From Labia minor (Eukaryota; Arthropoda; Insecta; Dermaptera; Spongiphoridae): DNA of 64,000 nt. The position numbers and the translations under genes were made by a program. The DNA lies in the NCBI GenBank assembly GCA_963082975.1, contig OY720344.1, positions 10,589,580 through 10,653,579 of the forward strand, written 5' to 3'. The notes beneath the pieces were generated by a model. The model was not told the origin of the DNA. It saw only the letters and a program-made list of their open reading frames with translations, and did not search any database. This document shows, piece by piece, positions 1 through 12,342 of this stretch (positions are counted from its first letter, which is position 1; the number at the start of each line of letters is the position of its first letter).

Positions 1-1885
1 AGGGTATAAAAACTTGGAGTATGAATGAAGAAATGTAAAGATATTATTGTTTTACGAAAGATATAACTAAATTATTTGAATCATTCTATTTTAATGTTTT
101 ATTTATTTATTTATTTATTCTCCTAAATAATTCATAACATTAAAATAAAATGAAATAAAACTTTTAGTCAAAAAATTTCTTTCGATATATAATCTCAGAA
201 AAAGATTATAAAAATTTTTTTATTTGAATTTTATTTATTTATTTATTTTTTTCCTGTTTATAAAAATGGCTGTGAAGAGGATCGGTATTGTCTTTAAGGC
301 TCGTAAAGATGGAAAAATTTCATTTAATATATAATGTGATACGAAGGCTATAATAATAAAATTCCGATCTTTGCAATATCTTTGGAACGAGACGCTTTTG
401 GTGGTGGTGGTGGTGGAGAAAGAAGGGAGGGGGAGATGCAGTCGCAGCCATTTTCTTTTCTTTATTGGAGAATGGAGGGCGTAAAGAGGATGGGAAGGAG
501 TGCGTTAAAAAGATGGCTAGTGATCTTTTAATTTGTCATTAAACATTTGGGGAATGAATTGGATTGTCAGTGATGATTTGACAAGATGATTTGTCGATGT
601 TAATGACCATCTGACTTACTGAGACGAATCGATAATCAGGTGTTAATTGTCGGAGAAATGGGAGATGGAAGAAGGGGGAGAAGGAGGAGGAGGGAGGAGG
701 GCACCAACAGATGGTCTTTGACCACCACCTCTTCGACACTTATCACATATGCATGCTTATTCAGCCATACATTAATATATATATATATATATATAAAAGC
801 GCCATTGGGTGTGTGGGTAGCGGATAGAACACTTAATAAAAACTACTAAAACTTAGAAATTTGAATTAATTTTTAATTAAAAATCAAAAAAAGAAATATT
901 ATATTATATTAAAATATCGGCATATAATATATTAACAATTTGATATTAATTAAATTATAATAGAATTATAGTAGTGGATTAATTCTAAATTTTTGTGTTT
1001 CTACAGAAAATATTAAATGCTGATTATTCTTAATAATTACAATATATAAAGCATTTGTTTGTTTTTTTTTTAATTATCTGTTATTTAAATTTTATTTTGG
1101 AAAATATCATTTTTGTTTTTATCATATGAATGATACAAAAGAAATTTGTTTTTCTATAAAATACTGGAACTTGTTTTATTGTTGCATTCACTATAAAAGT
1201 CACAAATTCTCTACTTCACTTTGTGATTTGTAAAAATCCAAATAATTATTTAAAATTTTTCAATTTCAACATTTTCATTCCCCCATCTTAATCTTATCTC
1301 AAGTCTAATCCAGTGTGAAATGAAAGAAAGAACCAAACATACATTTTACGACGTTGTTACATATACTATATTGATAGATGTACATAAAACAATGCTTTTT
1401 AGCAAATTTGCAATGAATTTAATATCTGAATAGAGAGACAATAATTTTTATATGCTCACTTAAATATTCAAACGTTGTCTATAAATCAAGGTCGGAATAA
1501 ATGTCTCGAATAGAAAAGAGAAATTCCAAACACGACCCTTGATAGCCATAAAGCAGCCATAAAAAATGGCATATTTATTAAAAATACTCATATTTTTACT
1601 AATAATAAATTTCTATATTAAATATATATAATACATATTTATAAATATAAGTCATAAAAAAATTATTCTGAAAAATGAAATGAATTTTGTCCATTAAAAT
1701 AATTCCAGTGGACAAATGAAAAACTACAATAAAATAAAATGGAATATTTATTTTCTTTATTTTGTATCTAATATTTGATGGTAATAATTGGACAATTTGT
1801 TAATGATATAACGTATAATTGATTAATAATTAACCATCAAGAATATTCATTATAAATTATTGGCACCGATAAATTAAAAAATGAA
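1..1885. other. AT-rich interval without a gene
   Basis: No supportable exon or RNA gene. It holds a (TTTA)n stretch near 101-119, a (GGT)n run followed by purine-rich sequence at about 397-430, a purine-rich stretch at 641-700 (GGGAGAAGGAGGAGG-like) and a (TA)n run at about 773-796. The short frames over 539-849 come from the purine-rich strand bias and show no family motif. Confidence 0.6.
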
Positions 1886-2490
1886 AAATCTGGAGTGTCT
1901 CCACTCGACTATCTCGCAAATTTGAATTGGATTAAATAACATATATTAATTTAAATTAAATTAAATTAATTAAATTATAAATTAAAATGAAAAAATAATA
2001 TTTATTAAAACAGCGGATGTTTGTCTCTTTGTTGATGGTACCACGTAACGTGTTGGCGCGTGAGATTTACAGTGTTAAAAAATTAATTCTGGTACTTTCA
2101 GCGATTCAATCAAGCTGAAATTCTATATATAGCAGTTTTATACCATTTTTAATCATGTGAAAAATTATCAAACTTATATCTTTATTTTTACGCCCACTTT
2201 AGAACAAAAAAAAATCAAAACGTTGTAGGTAATGACCCTCTTCCGGTTGAGCTACATTTCTCAAAAGTTGATAGAAAACTATGAATTTTGAATAATGCCC
2301 ATGTACCAATTTTCATCATTCTAGCTCATATCGTTTTTGCGTAATTTTGGTTACATACATACACACACACAGATATTTTTCTCAACCTTAATGAAAATGA
2401 TTCAGGAACCTTCAAAACGTATAAAAACATCAAAATCTCAACATCGAAAATTTTCGTTATCGCTATACTATCTCTTACGAGATAGTAAAA
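1886..2490 (-). mobile_element. HEL-B1, full-length Helentron-like non-autonomous element
   Basis: Read on the minus strand it starts with an ACTATCTC...GAGATAGT hairpin (rightmost end here), passes a (TG)n-type microsatellite, and ends with the inverted copy GCGAGATAGT followed by the hairpin GAGTG-gaga-CACTC (leftmost end). It aligns along its length with the copies at 4043, 51771 and 60244. An internal motif ending ATGAAATTTGGTA is shared with family HEL-A. The frames at 2326-2636 are shadows of the repeat. Seen: termini, hairpins and repetition. Inferred: Helentron affiliation. It encodes no protein. Confidence 0.8.
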
Positions 2491-4042
2491 GACAATACGC
2501 GAAGGTTGAATTTCAGTTTTTCCCAAATTGGAAAATAAATTTATTGAAAAGCGAATTAACCGATGACTGCTGCACTGATGCAATGATTAGTCTTTATTTA
2601 TTACATTATTTCATTCTCCTAAATAATACTTATTAACACTTTTTTTTTTAATTGTGTATTTTAATTGAGTTTTTATTATAAATTAAGTATTAGAATGTAG
2701 ACAAATAATAAAAGAATAAAATAAAATTGAAATAATCAATAATTATGTTTAAACGAAATAATAAAGATATTTATTATATTCTGATACGTTAAAACAATTT
2801 GTACTTAAAATTCGAAGAAATTTAGTTATAAAATTAATAAAAAATAAAACACTAAAAACAAATTATGGGTAATAAGAAGATAAAATTGAAGGAGGATGTA
2901 AATGGATTGTTTTTGAATTTATAGAAAGTAAATTAATAAAATTTTTATTTATGGATGGATTAAATTGTGTGCTTAAAAATTGAATCTCTCATTTAATCAT
3001 TAAAATAAAAGATTAAAAATAAATGAATTCCCATAACTTACTAATTTTTTACAACCTATTTATTGTACAATAAATAAATGTTAATAGTACGTTTTTTTTA
3101 GCTAGTTAACAATTTAATCATTCCCATTTACCAATTTTTTTTTTAACTTTACTACGCATATAATAGGTATCTTATTAGATTTTTGATGGTGAGAATATGT
3201 CTTGAAATTTCACCTCCATTTATGAAAACATAATAACATTTTGATTCTCGATTTTCTCAGATGACTTGGTTAAAAAGTACTCATTAAGTCTGCATTGATA
3301 CTCCTTCCATAAAATGTGTATTGAAATTGTTTCACAAAACATAACTCTAAATTATAAAACACGTTTTTTTTTTGTTTTTTTTTTTATCTTCTCTAAGCGA
3401 ACTGTTCCATTCCCAGGATTAGGTCTGTTCTCTGTCCTTGGTGATTCCAATCCTTTGCGCAGCTCGTACAACAGCGTAACGAATTTCGCGTTAGGCCTCT
3501 AAAGTTTGGATGAAGTATAGAAAGGGGACAGGAGGAGATGTGAACGCCCTTGAACCTGCCTTGCCAGGTGGTCTCAGGCCACGTGGATCTCTGCCCTCTG
3601 AAGGGACATACGAGCTGTCACAGAGCCACCAACCACCAGCACCGGAAGGAAGCAAGGACAGTGTTCGTTGTACTCCGAAATCCTCACACGTTCACCGGAC
3701 ACGTGCTTTACTTCCCGCCAATTCTTAACAGCCAACAAAAGACCGATACATTCCAAGAGTAATTCAACTAGAATTTAAAATATAATCATAATTTTGTTAT
3801 TTGATTCAATGTTTACCTAAAATAAGTACTATACATTTTATCAAATTCCATTTGAAGAGAATAGCGCGTTTACTTAAATCGATTAATTCATTTTTTTTTT
3901 TTTTTTATTAAAAATTTCTTCCAGTAGCATTTTTAAATTGTTTATTTGTTAAAATTATTGAAGTAACTTAAATATTTAGCTATTATAAATAAAATAATAA
4001 TAATATAAAACAATATTATTGAAGAAATTAATTGTTTGTTCA
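2491..4042. other. AT-rich interval with one GC-richer island
   Basis: Mostly AT-rich filler without motifs. The exception is the island at about 3390-3760, listed separately. Confidence 0.55.
3390..3760. other. GC-richer island of unknown nature
   Basis: About 370 bp with markedly higher GC than its surroundings and overlapping short open frames on both strands (for example 3510-3728 plus and 3574-3756 minus). I recognise no protein family in any frame. It could be the remnant of a mobile-element coding region, a decayed host exon, or conserved non-coding DNA. No terminal repeats or target duplications were seen around it. Confidence 0.35.
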
Positions 4043-4615
4043 TTTTACTATCTCGCCAGAGATAGTATTGCGATCACGAAAATTTTTGATGTTGAGATTT
4101 TGATGTTTTTATACGTTTTGTATCATTTTCACTAAGGTTGAGAAAAATGTCTCTCTGTGTGTGTATTTACAAGATTACTCAAAAACGGTTTGAGCTAGCA
4201 TCATGAAATTTGGTACATGGGCATTATTCAAAATTCGTAGTTTTCTATCAACTTTTGAGAAATGTAGCTCAACCGGAAGAGGGTCATTACCTACAACGTT
4301 TTGATTTTTTTTCCACTAAAGTGGCCGTAAAAATAAAGATATATGTTTGATAATTTTTCATATGATTAAAAATTGTATAAAAATGCTATATATAGAATTT
4401 CAGCTTGATTGAATTGCTGAAAGTACCAAAATTAATTTTTTAACACTGAAAATCGCACGTGACGTCGTGCCATCAACAAAGGGCCAAAAATGCGCTGGTT
4501 TAATAAATAGTATTTATTAATTTATAATTTATAATAATTAAATGTAATTTAAATATAATATATTATGTTATTTAATCTAATTCTCAAATTGCGAGATAGT
4601 CGAGTGGAGACACTT
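4043..4615 (+). mobile_element. HEL-B2, full-length Helentron-like non-autonomous element
   Basis: Begins TTTTACTATCTCGCCAGAGA, giving a perfect 8-bp hairpin (ACTATCTC / GAGATAGT), and carries a (TG)n core at about 4150-4165. It ends with GCGAGATAGT (inverted copy of the 5' motif) and the hairpin GAGTG-gaga-CACT. This is the cleanest plus-strand copy of the family and defines its direction. No coding capacity. Confidence 0.82.
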
Positions 4616-7579
4616 TAGTTAAAATTTATTATTTGTAGATGGCTCACTTAAAATTTTCTATTGTATTTTTTCATAAATAAAAATATTTAATTCTTTTTTA
4701 ATGAAAATAATTAATAATGAAGAATTACAAGCTGCAACTTCAAAATTATTCTTTTAGGCAGATAAAATAAATAAAATAAAAAAAGACATATAATCTTTTA
4801 TTATCTAGTTATTATTATTAGATTTAATAATAATAATAATAAATTCAGAAGGTTCACTCACTCTTGGATAAATTTTTATAATTTTTTTTTTCCAAAGCTA
4901 TCTTTAAAAGTTTCAAAAGCTTGCTCTCTATAACAATGGCTAAACATTTAAAATGTCAAGATACGGGTGTGTGTTCTATTCACTTATCTCATTTCAAGTT
5001 ATGTTTACATTAAAAAAAAAAAAAAAAAAAAAAACTTTATAACATGTTTGCTTCAAGCAAGAATATTTTCGAGAATACTTTTTGTGTTCTTAATAAAAAA
5101 AAAAAAGTGAAATTATAGATGAAATTTTTAAAATTTAAATTTGTTTAGTTTTCATTGGAGAAGAAAATTTAATAACAAAGCGGTCAAAAAATTAGTTTTC
5201 CATTTTCTTGATTGTCTTTATTATTCTTTTAGGGGAAAATTTTAAAATTGAATAACAATTAATATGAGATAATGTTTACTTAATGTTTTCTAGCATTTTT
5301 CTTTTTTTTTTAAAAAAAAATGCCTTGCAAGTGTTCTTTTTGAAAATTTAAAAATTGATGAATAATTTAGTGCTTTTTTTTGTAATTTGTGGTAGTCTCT
5401 CATTAAAATAGATTAATGTTTTTAGTTTGCTTTTTTTTAAGTAATAAAATAAATTAATATTAGTGATCTGAAAAGCTGATAAACCGTAAAAACACATTTG
5501 AAAAGTAAAACTAAATTAAATAGAAATGAGTATGAAATTTATCTAAATTCAAAGATCTTACACAAATCATGCATTTAAGTTCATACATTTATAGAATATG
5601 AAGAAATTAATATTTTGGACTGATTTTTAAATCACAATAAATCTAATAATAATATTGTTTAAAAATAAAAAAAAATGGATTAAAGTAATGTGATGAGTGA
5701 TATATCTAATCTATGCTACTTGATACTTAAAACAAATATTGTATTAGTACAAAATAATATATATAAAAAATTGAAATGTTACTATCATCATTAAAGAACC
5801 AATAAAAATTTATTCAATATCAATATTAATAATATTATTAATATTAGCAAACTTCTGAGCCTAAAACAAAAGTTCATTTAAAACACAAACACAAAAGATT
5901 TTATTTATTTTTTTTTTAACACAAAAGATAAAGAAAAAAAAATTTAGATCCTCTTTCACATTGTTCTTAAAAAATTAATGAACTTAATGAAAAGTGAATA
6001 GAAGGGAAATTATGAATTGAACGGCCATTCTACCCTCTGTAAGAACACATCACCCTTTGAATTTTTTAAAAGACTCTTCCAAAGAAATTTAAATATACAC
6101 ACTCACACTTTCATTTATTAAATGTAGAGGAAGTTGTTTTTTTTATTCGGCAATATTCTTTAAAGATGAACTGCCCTAATCAACCTAATTTTTAGATTTG
6201 CTCAAATTACAACCACTTATGTGAGAAAACTAAATAAATGTATAGACTTTATATTTAATTTTAATTTATTTTAATTGTACACTCAATTCCGTATGGATTT
6301 TAGTATCAAGTTATAGAATTAAATTATTCAATTATTCAATAATTTATTCAATATTCCTTCTTGGTTTTTAATTAATTGAGTAAATTCTCTTGTCAAGTAA
6401 ACATTCCAATATAAGTAAGTTTTTTATTAATAAAATTACTATTATTACTATTATTATAATTAAATAAAAGTATATTAAAAAATAATCAGTTATGAACCTG
6501 ATATGTATAAATAGAAAGAATCTCTAATATTTAAATTCAAACATTTTAATTCATTAATTATTTTATATTAAGTAGAAATTGAAAATAATATCTCCATGAA
6601 ATAATAAATATTCACAATTTTTTGTAGATATTTTATGAAAATAAGTTTATTATTATTATTATTATTATTTTTAAAGAATTGAATTATTGAAGAATTCAAA
6701 TCTCAAAAAAAATATATATCTAATTTATAAATTAATTATAAATAATTTGTATTTGTATTAAAATACACTATAATACACACTGATAATAATTAGGCCTCAA
6801 AAGAAAAAAGTAAAAAAATTAAAAAAAAAAAACAAAACAAAAGAAAAATTAAATAAAAAAATAAGAATCGTTTTAATGAATGAATGTGATTAACAGTCTT
6901 ATTGAACTTTTTATTCTTGCAGCGTTTCAAAGTGAACGAGCAAAGGTTTTAGATATCATGCATAATAAAATCTCAGAAAATATTACTGCTCAGGGATAAG
7001 TTATAAATTATCAACTGAAAGAGGAAACAATTGTTTGAGGGGGAAAATACCGATGGTTGTTAAAATTCGCATCACTTGTTGAGAATATATACTCTAATCA
7101 TTAAACAAAAATAATTGGTTTAATTATGTTTTGTAATTTTATGTTGAAAATGATTAAAATAATATTTTTGGTAGTTGTAAAATGAAGTGTAAATTAAGAT
7201 TCTACATTTTGAAAATCATAATATTGTGTGTCACGTGACATCATCCAATTTTGAATTTTCTAACATAAGATAACCTGTATTTATTTCAAAACAATTCGTG
7301 TCAAAGAGTGGCCTTAGAAATGCTTGAATGTTTGACACTATTGAAGCCGCAAAGGGTCAGGGGATTAACAAGAAGAGGGTGATACCTCTTAATAGATTAT
7401 TCAATATAAGGTGAAATGGGGTAAGTTCGGACCGGTTTTTGATAAGTTCGACTTTGCCATTTATTTTTAAAATTATATTTTAAATATTCAACATTATGTT
7501 GTTATCATCGTAAAGTGCAACTAATACTCTTTAAATTGCATTGACATAAACACAAACTTTTACTGGAAATTACATTTAT
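4616..7579. other. Long AT-rich interval without a gene
   Basis: Nearly 3 kb of AT-rich DNA with a 23-base A run at 5012-5034, a (TTA)n stretch at about 6647-6670 and many short A or T runs. No frame of note on either strand, no recognised element ends, and no box A/B promoters. At 7411-7445 there is a short GC-richer stretch (GGTGAAATGGGG...) that could be the end of an unrecognised repeat. Confidence 0.6.
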
Positions 7580-8216
7580 AAATAAGTTGACCTGTGGCCA
7601 GGTCCGAACCGACCGACTGTTTGAAATAAATTAATTTCCAGCTACAGAAACAATTTCAAATAATTTTAATATATCTATTAATGTAATAAAAAACAGATAT
7701 GGTTAGAACATAAATATTTTTAATTTTATTTTATTTATAATATATAGCTGAAGTAGCCGGCGTTGCCCGGCGTTATCCGAGGCTATGACGTCATCAAGGG
7801 CTGGGTGACGTCATATAATTTTAAATTAAGAAAAACATAATGAAGATGATTTTTCCAGAGAATAAAACCAATACATTCGTGGTGATATGTAAAAAAATCT
7901 CCTCATGTGAAATTTGGTGTGAAAATAACCCTTGCCTTCCTAACGTCGATCGCTAATACTACCACTTCCGGTTTCCGGATTTGCACCAAAAGTTTATCAA
8001 TTCATCCCACTGATGCATTAAGTAAATATACCAAATTTCATCAAAATCCGTTGAGCCGTTCAGGCTGTACACATCTATACGGACGGACAGACATCATGCT
8101 AAAAATACTTTTTTCTGTTAAGAAAATGCATGATTCGTGGAGATATGTAAAAATCTCCACATGTGAAATTTGGTGTGAAAACAATACCTCCCTTACCATC
8201 GTCGGTCGGTAAAAAT
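7580..8216 (-). mobile_element. HEL-A1, full-length Helentron-like non-autonomous element
   Basis: Minus-strand copy. The left edge has the terminal hairpin GACCTG-tggc-CAGGTC followed by ACCGACCGAC; the right edge ends CGTCGGTCGGTAAAAA, the inverted counterpart. Inside are two TGACGTCA octamers, a short (ACGG)n microsatellite (about 8080-8092), and two diverged direct copies of a roughly 85-bp block (about 7870-7960 and 8125-8210). The frame at 7907-8212 is one of the standard frames of the repeat and is not considered a gene. Confidence 0.82.
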
Positions 8217-9714
8217 CAAAAAAATGTAGTAGTTATTTAGGACTTGTTCCATGTACGGGCCAAGTCCGTAAGCTCATTGAAATCAATGTTCATACGTCAT
8301 GAGGCAAAATTGGAATTCTTCATTCGCCATTTATAAAATGATTTTTATTAGATTAAAAAAGGTTGTTTAATTTCAAAGATATTTATAGATTTTAAAAAAG
8401 TGGTTTGTTTGTATTTGTTAGATAATACTTCTTCCAATGTCTCTGCTGAAAACGCTCTTCGATTAGTTTTTCTCATGTAATTTCAAACCAAAAATCAATT
8501 CTAAAAATATCTAATTATAATTAAATAATTTTGTGAAGAAATCAGAAAAAATAAAAAAATCCTTAAAATTTCTGCATAGATCTAACTGCTCCGAATTACT
8601 AATATTTTCGGGACAAGATCGGAGTAGTAATTTTCTCAAAACATTAGAAACAAACAATAGAATTGATTCATTTAAAGTAAATTTTAAGCAATTTTCATAA
8701 TATTTATCAAAAATAATGGCTCAGGATAACAGATTTGTTGTAACATCACGGCATTTTCTTGTCAGTTACTTCAGAATCAGCGGGAATGTACACAGGTTAA
8801 AAAAAAACAGAAAATTTACTTGTGAACAAACGATATTAATGTTTGATGAATGCCTAATAATCAAATACAGATTTCTAATCCTTAGTCTATTTAATGTAAA
8901 TATATTATAATATATTTAAAGCATTTACGATAAAAATTGTGATTTATAAATGAAAAAAAAGTATGCCTAAAAGTCGTATAATAAAAATGAAATTATCTAA
9001 TTTTATTATGTTATTTTAAATATGTAGAAAATTTAACATTTATTCTAAAATTCAGTGGATATGTCTATAATCACAAAATCTAGCAATGAGATTAAGTAAC
9101 TGATGTTGGATAAACTTTTGAACTTAAAAAAGAAAATGCAAAAAAAAGGTTAGTTACTGATGATGATGATGATCATCATCATTTAATGACAAATTTCAGT
9201 AATATTTTTTCTCATGTATTTTTATGAAGATTTCATAATATCATTTTTGAATTTTTATTTCTTCTGAGATACACAATTTTTTCTTTATTCACATCACAAA
9301 GAATAAGAAGAAATAAAAAAAAAAATGAATAAAGGATGAAATTTGAGATCGATGAAATCTTTATCTAAAGAAATGAATATATCTCTTTTTTATTCAATTT
9401 CAATAAAGTTGTTATAATATTTTACCCCGATGGTCCGAGTTTTTCTCCCAGCTGATATTCATTTGAAACGACTTGTCTGCTTTTTCAGATTGTTTTTTTT
9501 TTGGGAGGGTTAGATAGCATATTGTTAAGATATGAGCAAAGCCAATCTTTGTAAGAAAAACTGAAATAGATTTAATAAACAAAAAACTGCCAAGTTTATT
9601 AATTTTTTTTCTCTGCGTTATTATTACTATTACAGAAAGTTTTTTTAATATTTTTTTTTTATAATTCAAAATAAATAAGAATTTAAGTGAAATTTTTTTT
9701 TCAGAAATCTGAAG
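8217..9714. other. AT-rich interval without a gene
   Basis: No coding evidence; frames at 8716-8910 and 9412-9726 are low-complexity or AT-driven. A perfect 20-bp palindrome lies at 9163-9182. Confidence 0.55.
9163..9182. repeat. 20-bp perfect palindrome (ATG repeats facing CAT repeats)
   Basis: The stretch ATGATGATGATCATCATCAT is a perfect inverted repeat centred on GATC with no spacer. It could extrude as a cruciform, or have arisen by inversion within a trinucleotide repeat. Nothing nearby gives it a role. Confidence 0.7.
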
Positions 9715-10272
9715 ATACAGGGTCATCGAAAAAGTTGGACGGAATTTTGCTGTACAACTATTCGATAAATAAACATGTCATCAACAAGAAATTAACGAGA
9801 GATTGATTAGCATTATAAATATTTTGAGTAGCATTTACTCGAAATCGGTGGGCGCATGCGCAGTCGCTATTACCGTGCGGCTTGACTGGGACGGTCACTT
9901 CAGATACGCCATGACTACCGCACAGCAGACAGCGCAGTGTGTTTTGTGGTTCGCTGTGTTTATTAAATCACCTGTGTTAGAGTAGCGTCATTTTAGGCGT
10001 ACTTATAGACAAAATCCACCTACGGACAAAGCTATTGCTCGTTGGTTTAATCAGTTTAAGGAAACTGGAAGTGTTGATATCAAGAAGGGGTGGCCACAAA
10101 TATTGGAAGAGGATGTTGAGCGTTTAAGACTGTTCGAAGACTGTCCAAAGAGTACATAAAAAATATTTTCTGTGTCTTTTGATGTATAAATAAATAAATA
10201 AATATTCTACCAATAGTATTGGGGTTTTTATTACTCTTCGAAATAACTTCCACCTTTTTCGATGACCCTGTA
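9715..10272 (+). mobile_element. Internally deleted mariner-type element (558 bp) with intact ends
   Basis: The ends are matching inverted repeats: TACAGGGTCATCGAAAAAG on the left and the same sequence inverted on the right (reading CTTTTTCGATGACCCTGTA). The first and last TA are the likely target duplication. The interior keeps only the start of a transposase gene (9911-10159) and a short 3' segment; the whole catalytic domain is missing. The near-identical ends suggest the deleted copy itself could have been moved by a transposase supplied from elsewhere. Confidence 0.88.
9911..10159 (+). pseudogene. N-terminal helix-turn-helix fragment of a mariner-type transposase
   Basis: The ATG at 9911 starts MTTAQQTAQCVLWF, and the frame continues, across one in-frame TAG at 9983-9985, to RRTYRQNPPTDKAIARWFNQ and FKETGSV, ending at TAA 10159 (83 codons). 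These motifs are typical of the DUF4817-type DNA-binding domain at the start of an insect mariner-like transposase family, which recognises the terminal inverted repeats. Downstream of EEDVERL the sequence jumps to the 3' end, so no DDE catalytic residues remain. Apart from the single stop the reading frame is kept, so decay is recent relative to the other mariner relics here. It cannot make an active transposase. Confidence 0.85.
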
Positions 10273-12100
10273 TTAAATTATAAAATATTTTCTAAAATAA
10301 ATCTTATTGTTTTCGATTTCAATGCCATTCAGATATATTTTTAAATGTAAAAGTTATTCTACTCTTTTGCTTATCATCTAATCTTTAGTTTAGTTAGAAA
10401 AAGTTTAAAAATATGTTTTGTAGAAATATATATAGACCTTAATTACATATAGTTTTTTTCAAGAAAATAATAATTAAAGTACTTATTAATTTTTTTTTTT
10501 TTTAAATATAATATTATATATATTTATATGACATTAGCCTTAATTTTTCTTAATAAACAATAATTTTATGTATATCTAACAAGTTTTTTTTTTTTTATTT
10601 TAATTTTACTTGATTTTAATTTCATATAATAAATACTAAAAATATTTATTGATATTTCCATATATCAATCTAAATAAATAATTTTAGTATTTATATGACC
10701 AAATGTCAAAAGAAAAAATAATAAAATAAATGAGAAGAAAAGTCAATAATAGTATTATAATAAAGTAAGTGTGATTTGTGGTTCGTTAACAATTTATTTT
10801 ATTATTATTTATTTATTTCACGTACAAATTTAAAAGAATAATAATTTATACAAGTCTTTATATAATATTTTTAAAGAGATCTTAAAAATATTTGTTAATA
10901 TATGTTCTTCTTTTTCTTCTTCTTATTATTATTATTATAGATAAGATGTTTTGATGATAATGGCTTGTATTACAGACAAAAATATAATTTCATCATTAAA
11001 TTAATAATAAAAAAAAAAGAAAAATTAAAAGGGTTGGCTTTAAAAAGTTGTTTATTAGGCCGATAATAACAATTAGAACAAAGAGACGGGGTTAATAAAA
11101 ATATTTCATCTTAAAATATGAAATATTTTATCTATTGTGTGTCATGAGCACCCAATTATTTCCTTAGATAAAAAATGAATATCCTTTTCCCTTTAGTTAA
11201 GTCTATAAAAGTAATCGTGTGTAAATTATCACTTCACTTATAGAGTTGATATAGTATATAATGTAAGTAACTAAAAGGGTGTGTAGCGGGAAGAAAAGAA
11301 AAGCATGCTGGTTTAATTATTGTTTTACTTTTTAGTAACACTTACTTTGTATTGAGGGTGAAATTTATATCCGCCACCTGAAATAAGTAAGAATATATAT
11401 ATATAAGAAGAAGAGTATAAGCCAAGGGAGTGAATGATATACTATTTATTGTATATTAAATATTTTCATATTTAAAAAATATTAATCTTATTAATATAGA
11501 TATTTAAAATTAATTAATTTTATTCATTGATAAAATCATTGATAATTTATGATTATAAAAGTGTGTTAGTTAAAGTATTTATGTTACAAGTATAATATTT
11601 TACCACTAACAAGATAAATAAAGTTTCTAGGTGGTCCAGTAGGCTAGACATTTTTTTCAACCAAATTAAATATTATTAATTAATTTAAAGATAAAGATTT
11701 CTTATATGATCATTTTTTTCAATCATAATGCTTCATTTAACTCAAATCTATTAGTTTTCGATGAAAATTGAATTTTTACGATATTATTAAATAAATATTA
11801 TAAAATAAGTACAAAAAAAAATACTAGAAAACAAAAATCATTTTGATAAATATTTTAGGTTAAAATTATGTAAAAGAATGTAACTTAAAAAATATTAATT
11901 ATATTTGCCATTTTTTTTTGTTATTTTTTTTTGTTAAAAGAATAAATTTTATATTAATATTATAATAATTTTAAAAATATAATTATTTATACATTGCTAT
12001 ATTTAAACTGATTTCGTCATTTGAGACAGACTGAAAGACAACGAAACCGATTAGAAAATTTGATTTTTTTTTTATAATTTAATTTATATATATAATTATA
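10273..12100. other. AT-rich interval without a gene
   Basis: Long A/T runs, (TTA)n at about 10924-10940 and a TA run near 11395-11404. No frame over 60 codons, and no element ends or GC-rich islands seen. Confidence 0.6.
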
Positions 12101-12342
12101 AAACCTCTGACTTTTCTACGTCATATTCTAGGACAACGCCTATCAAGTCGGTTATATCAATTAGGTGTCCTTTGATAAGTAGAACGGGTCCTATCTTGAT
12201 TTTCTATCAAGTAGCTTTCCCAATTTTGATCCCGAAGGCTGGTTTGACTCCGTCCCATAAACCCCAGCTAGAGAAATTCCCTTGCCAGGCCCTAGCCTTG
12301 ATCCCGGGACCAGTTACGCTAACCTCACACCCTGTGGCGCCC
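12101..12342 (-). mobile_element. SINE-C1, tRNA-derived SINE
   Basis: Minus-strand copy of a repeat also at 22748, 27822, 28816, 48437 and 53532. Its 3' end (left edge) carries the shared tail AAGTCAGAGG; its body contains CTAGCTGGGG..TATGGGACGGAGTC. The tRNA-like head is at the right, with a degraded B box (GGGATCAAGGC instead of GGGTTCAAGTC). The frame at 12172-12369 is spurious. Confidence 0.8.

Noticed and set aside
2326..2636. Overlapping frames of 85 and 99 codons on opposite strands
   Set aside because: Both are inside or run out of HEL-B1; other copies do not keep them open.
7411..7620. HEL-A1 nested in a further element starting GGTGAAATGGGGTAAG
   Set aside because: A matching second end on the other side of HEL-A1 was not found, so an enclosing element cannot be supported.
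7907..8212. 101-codon plus-strand frame
   Set aside because: It lies wholly within HEL-A1 and is the standard chance frame of that repeat; corresponding frames in other copies are broken at different places.
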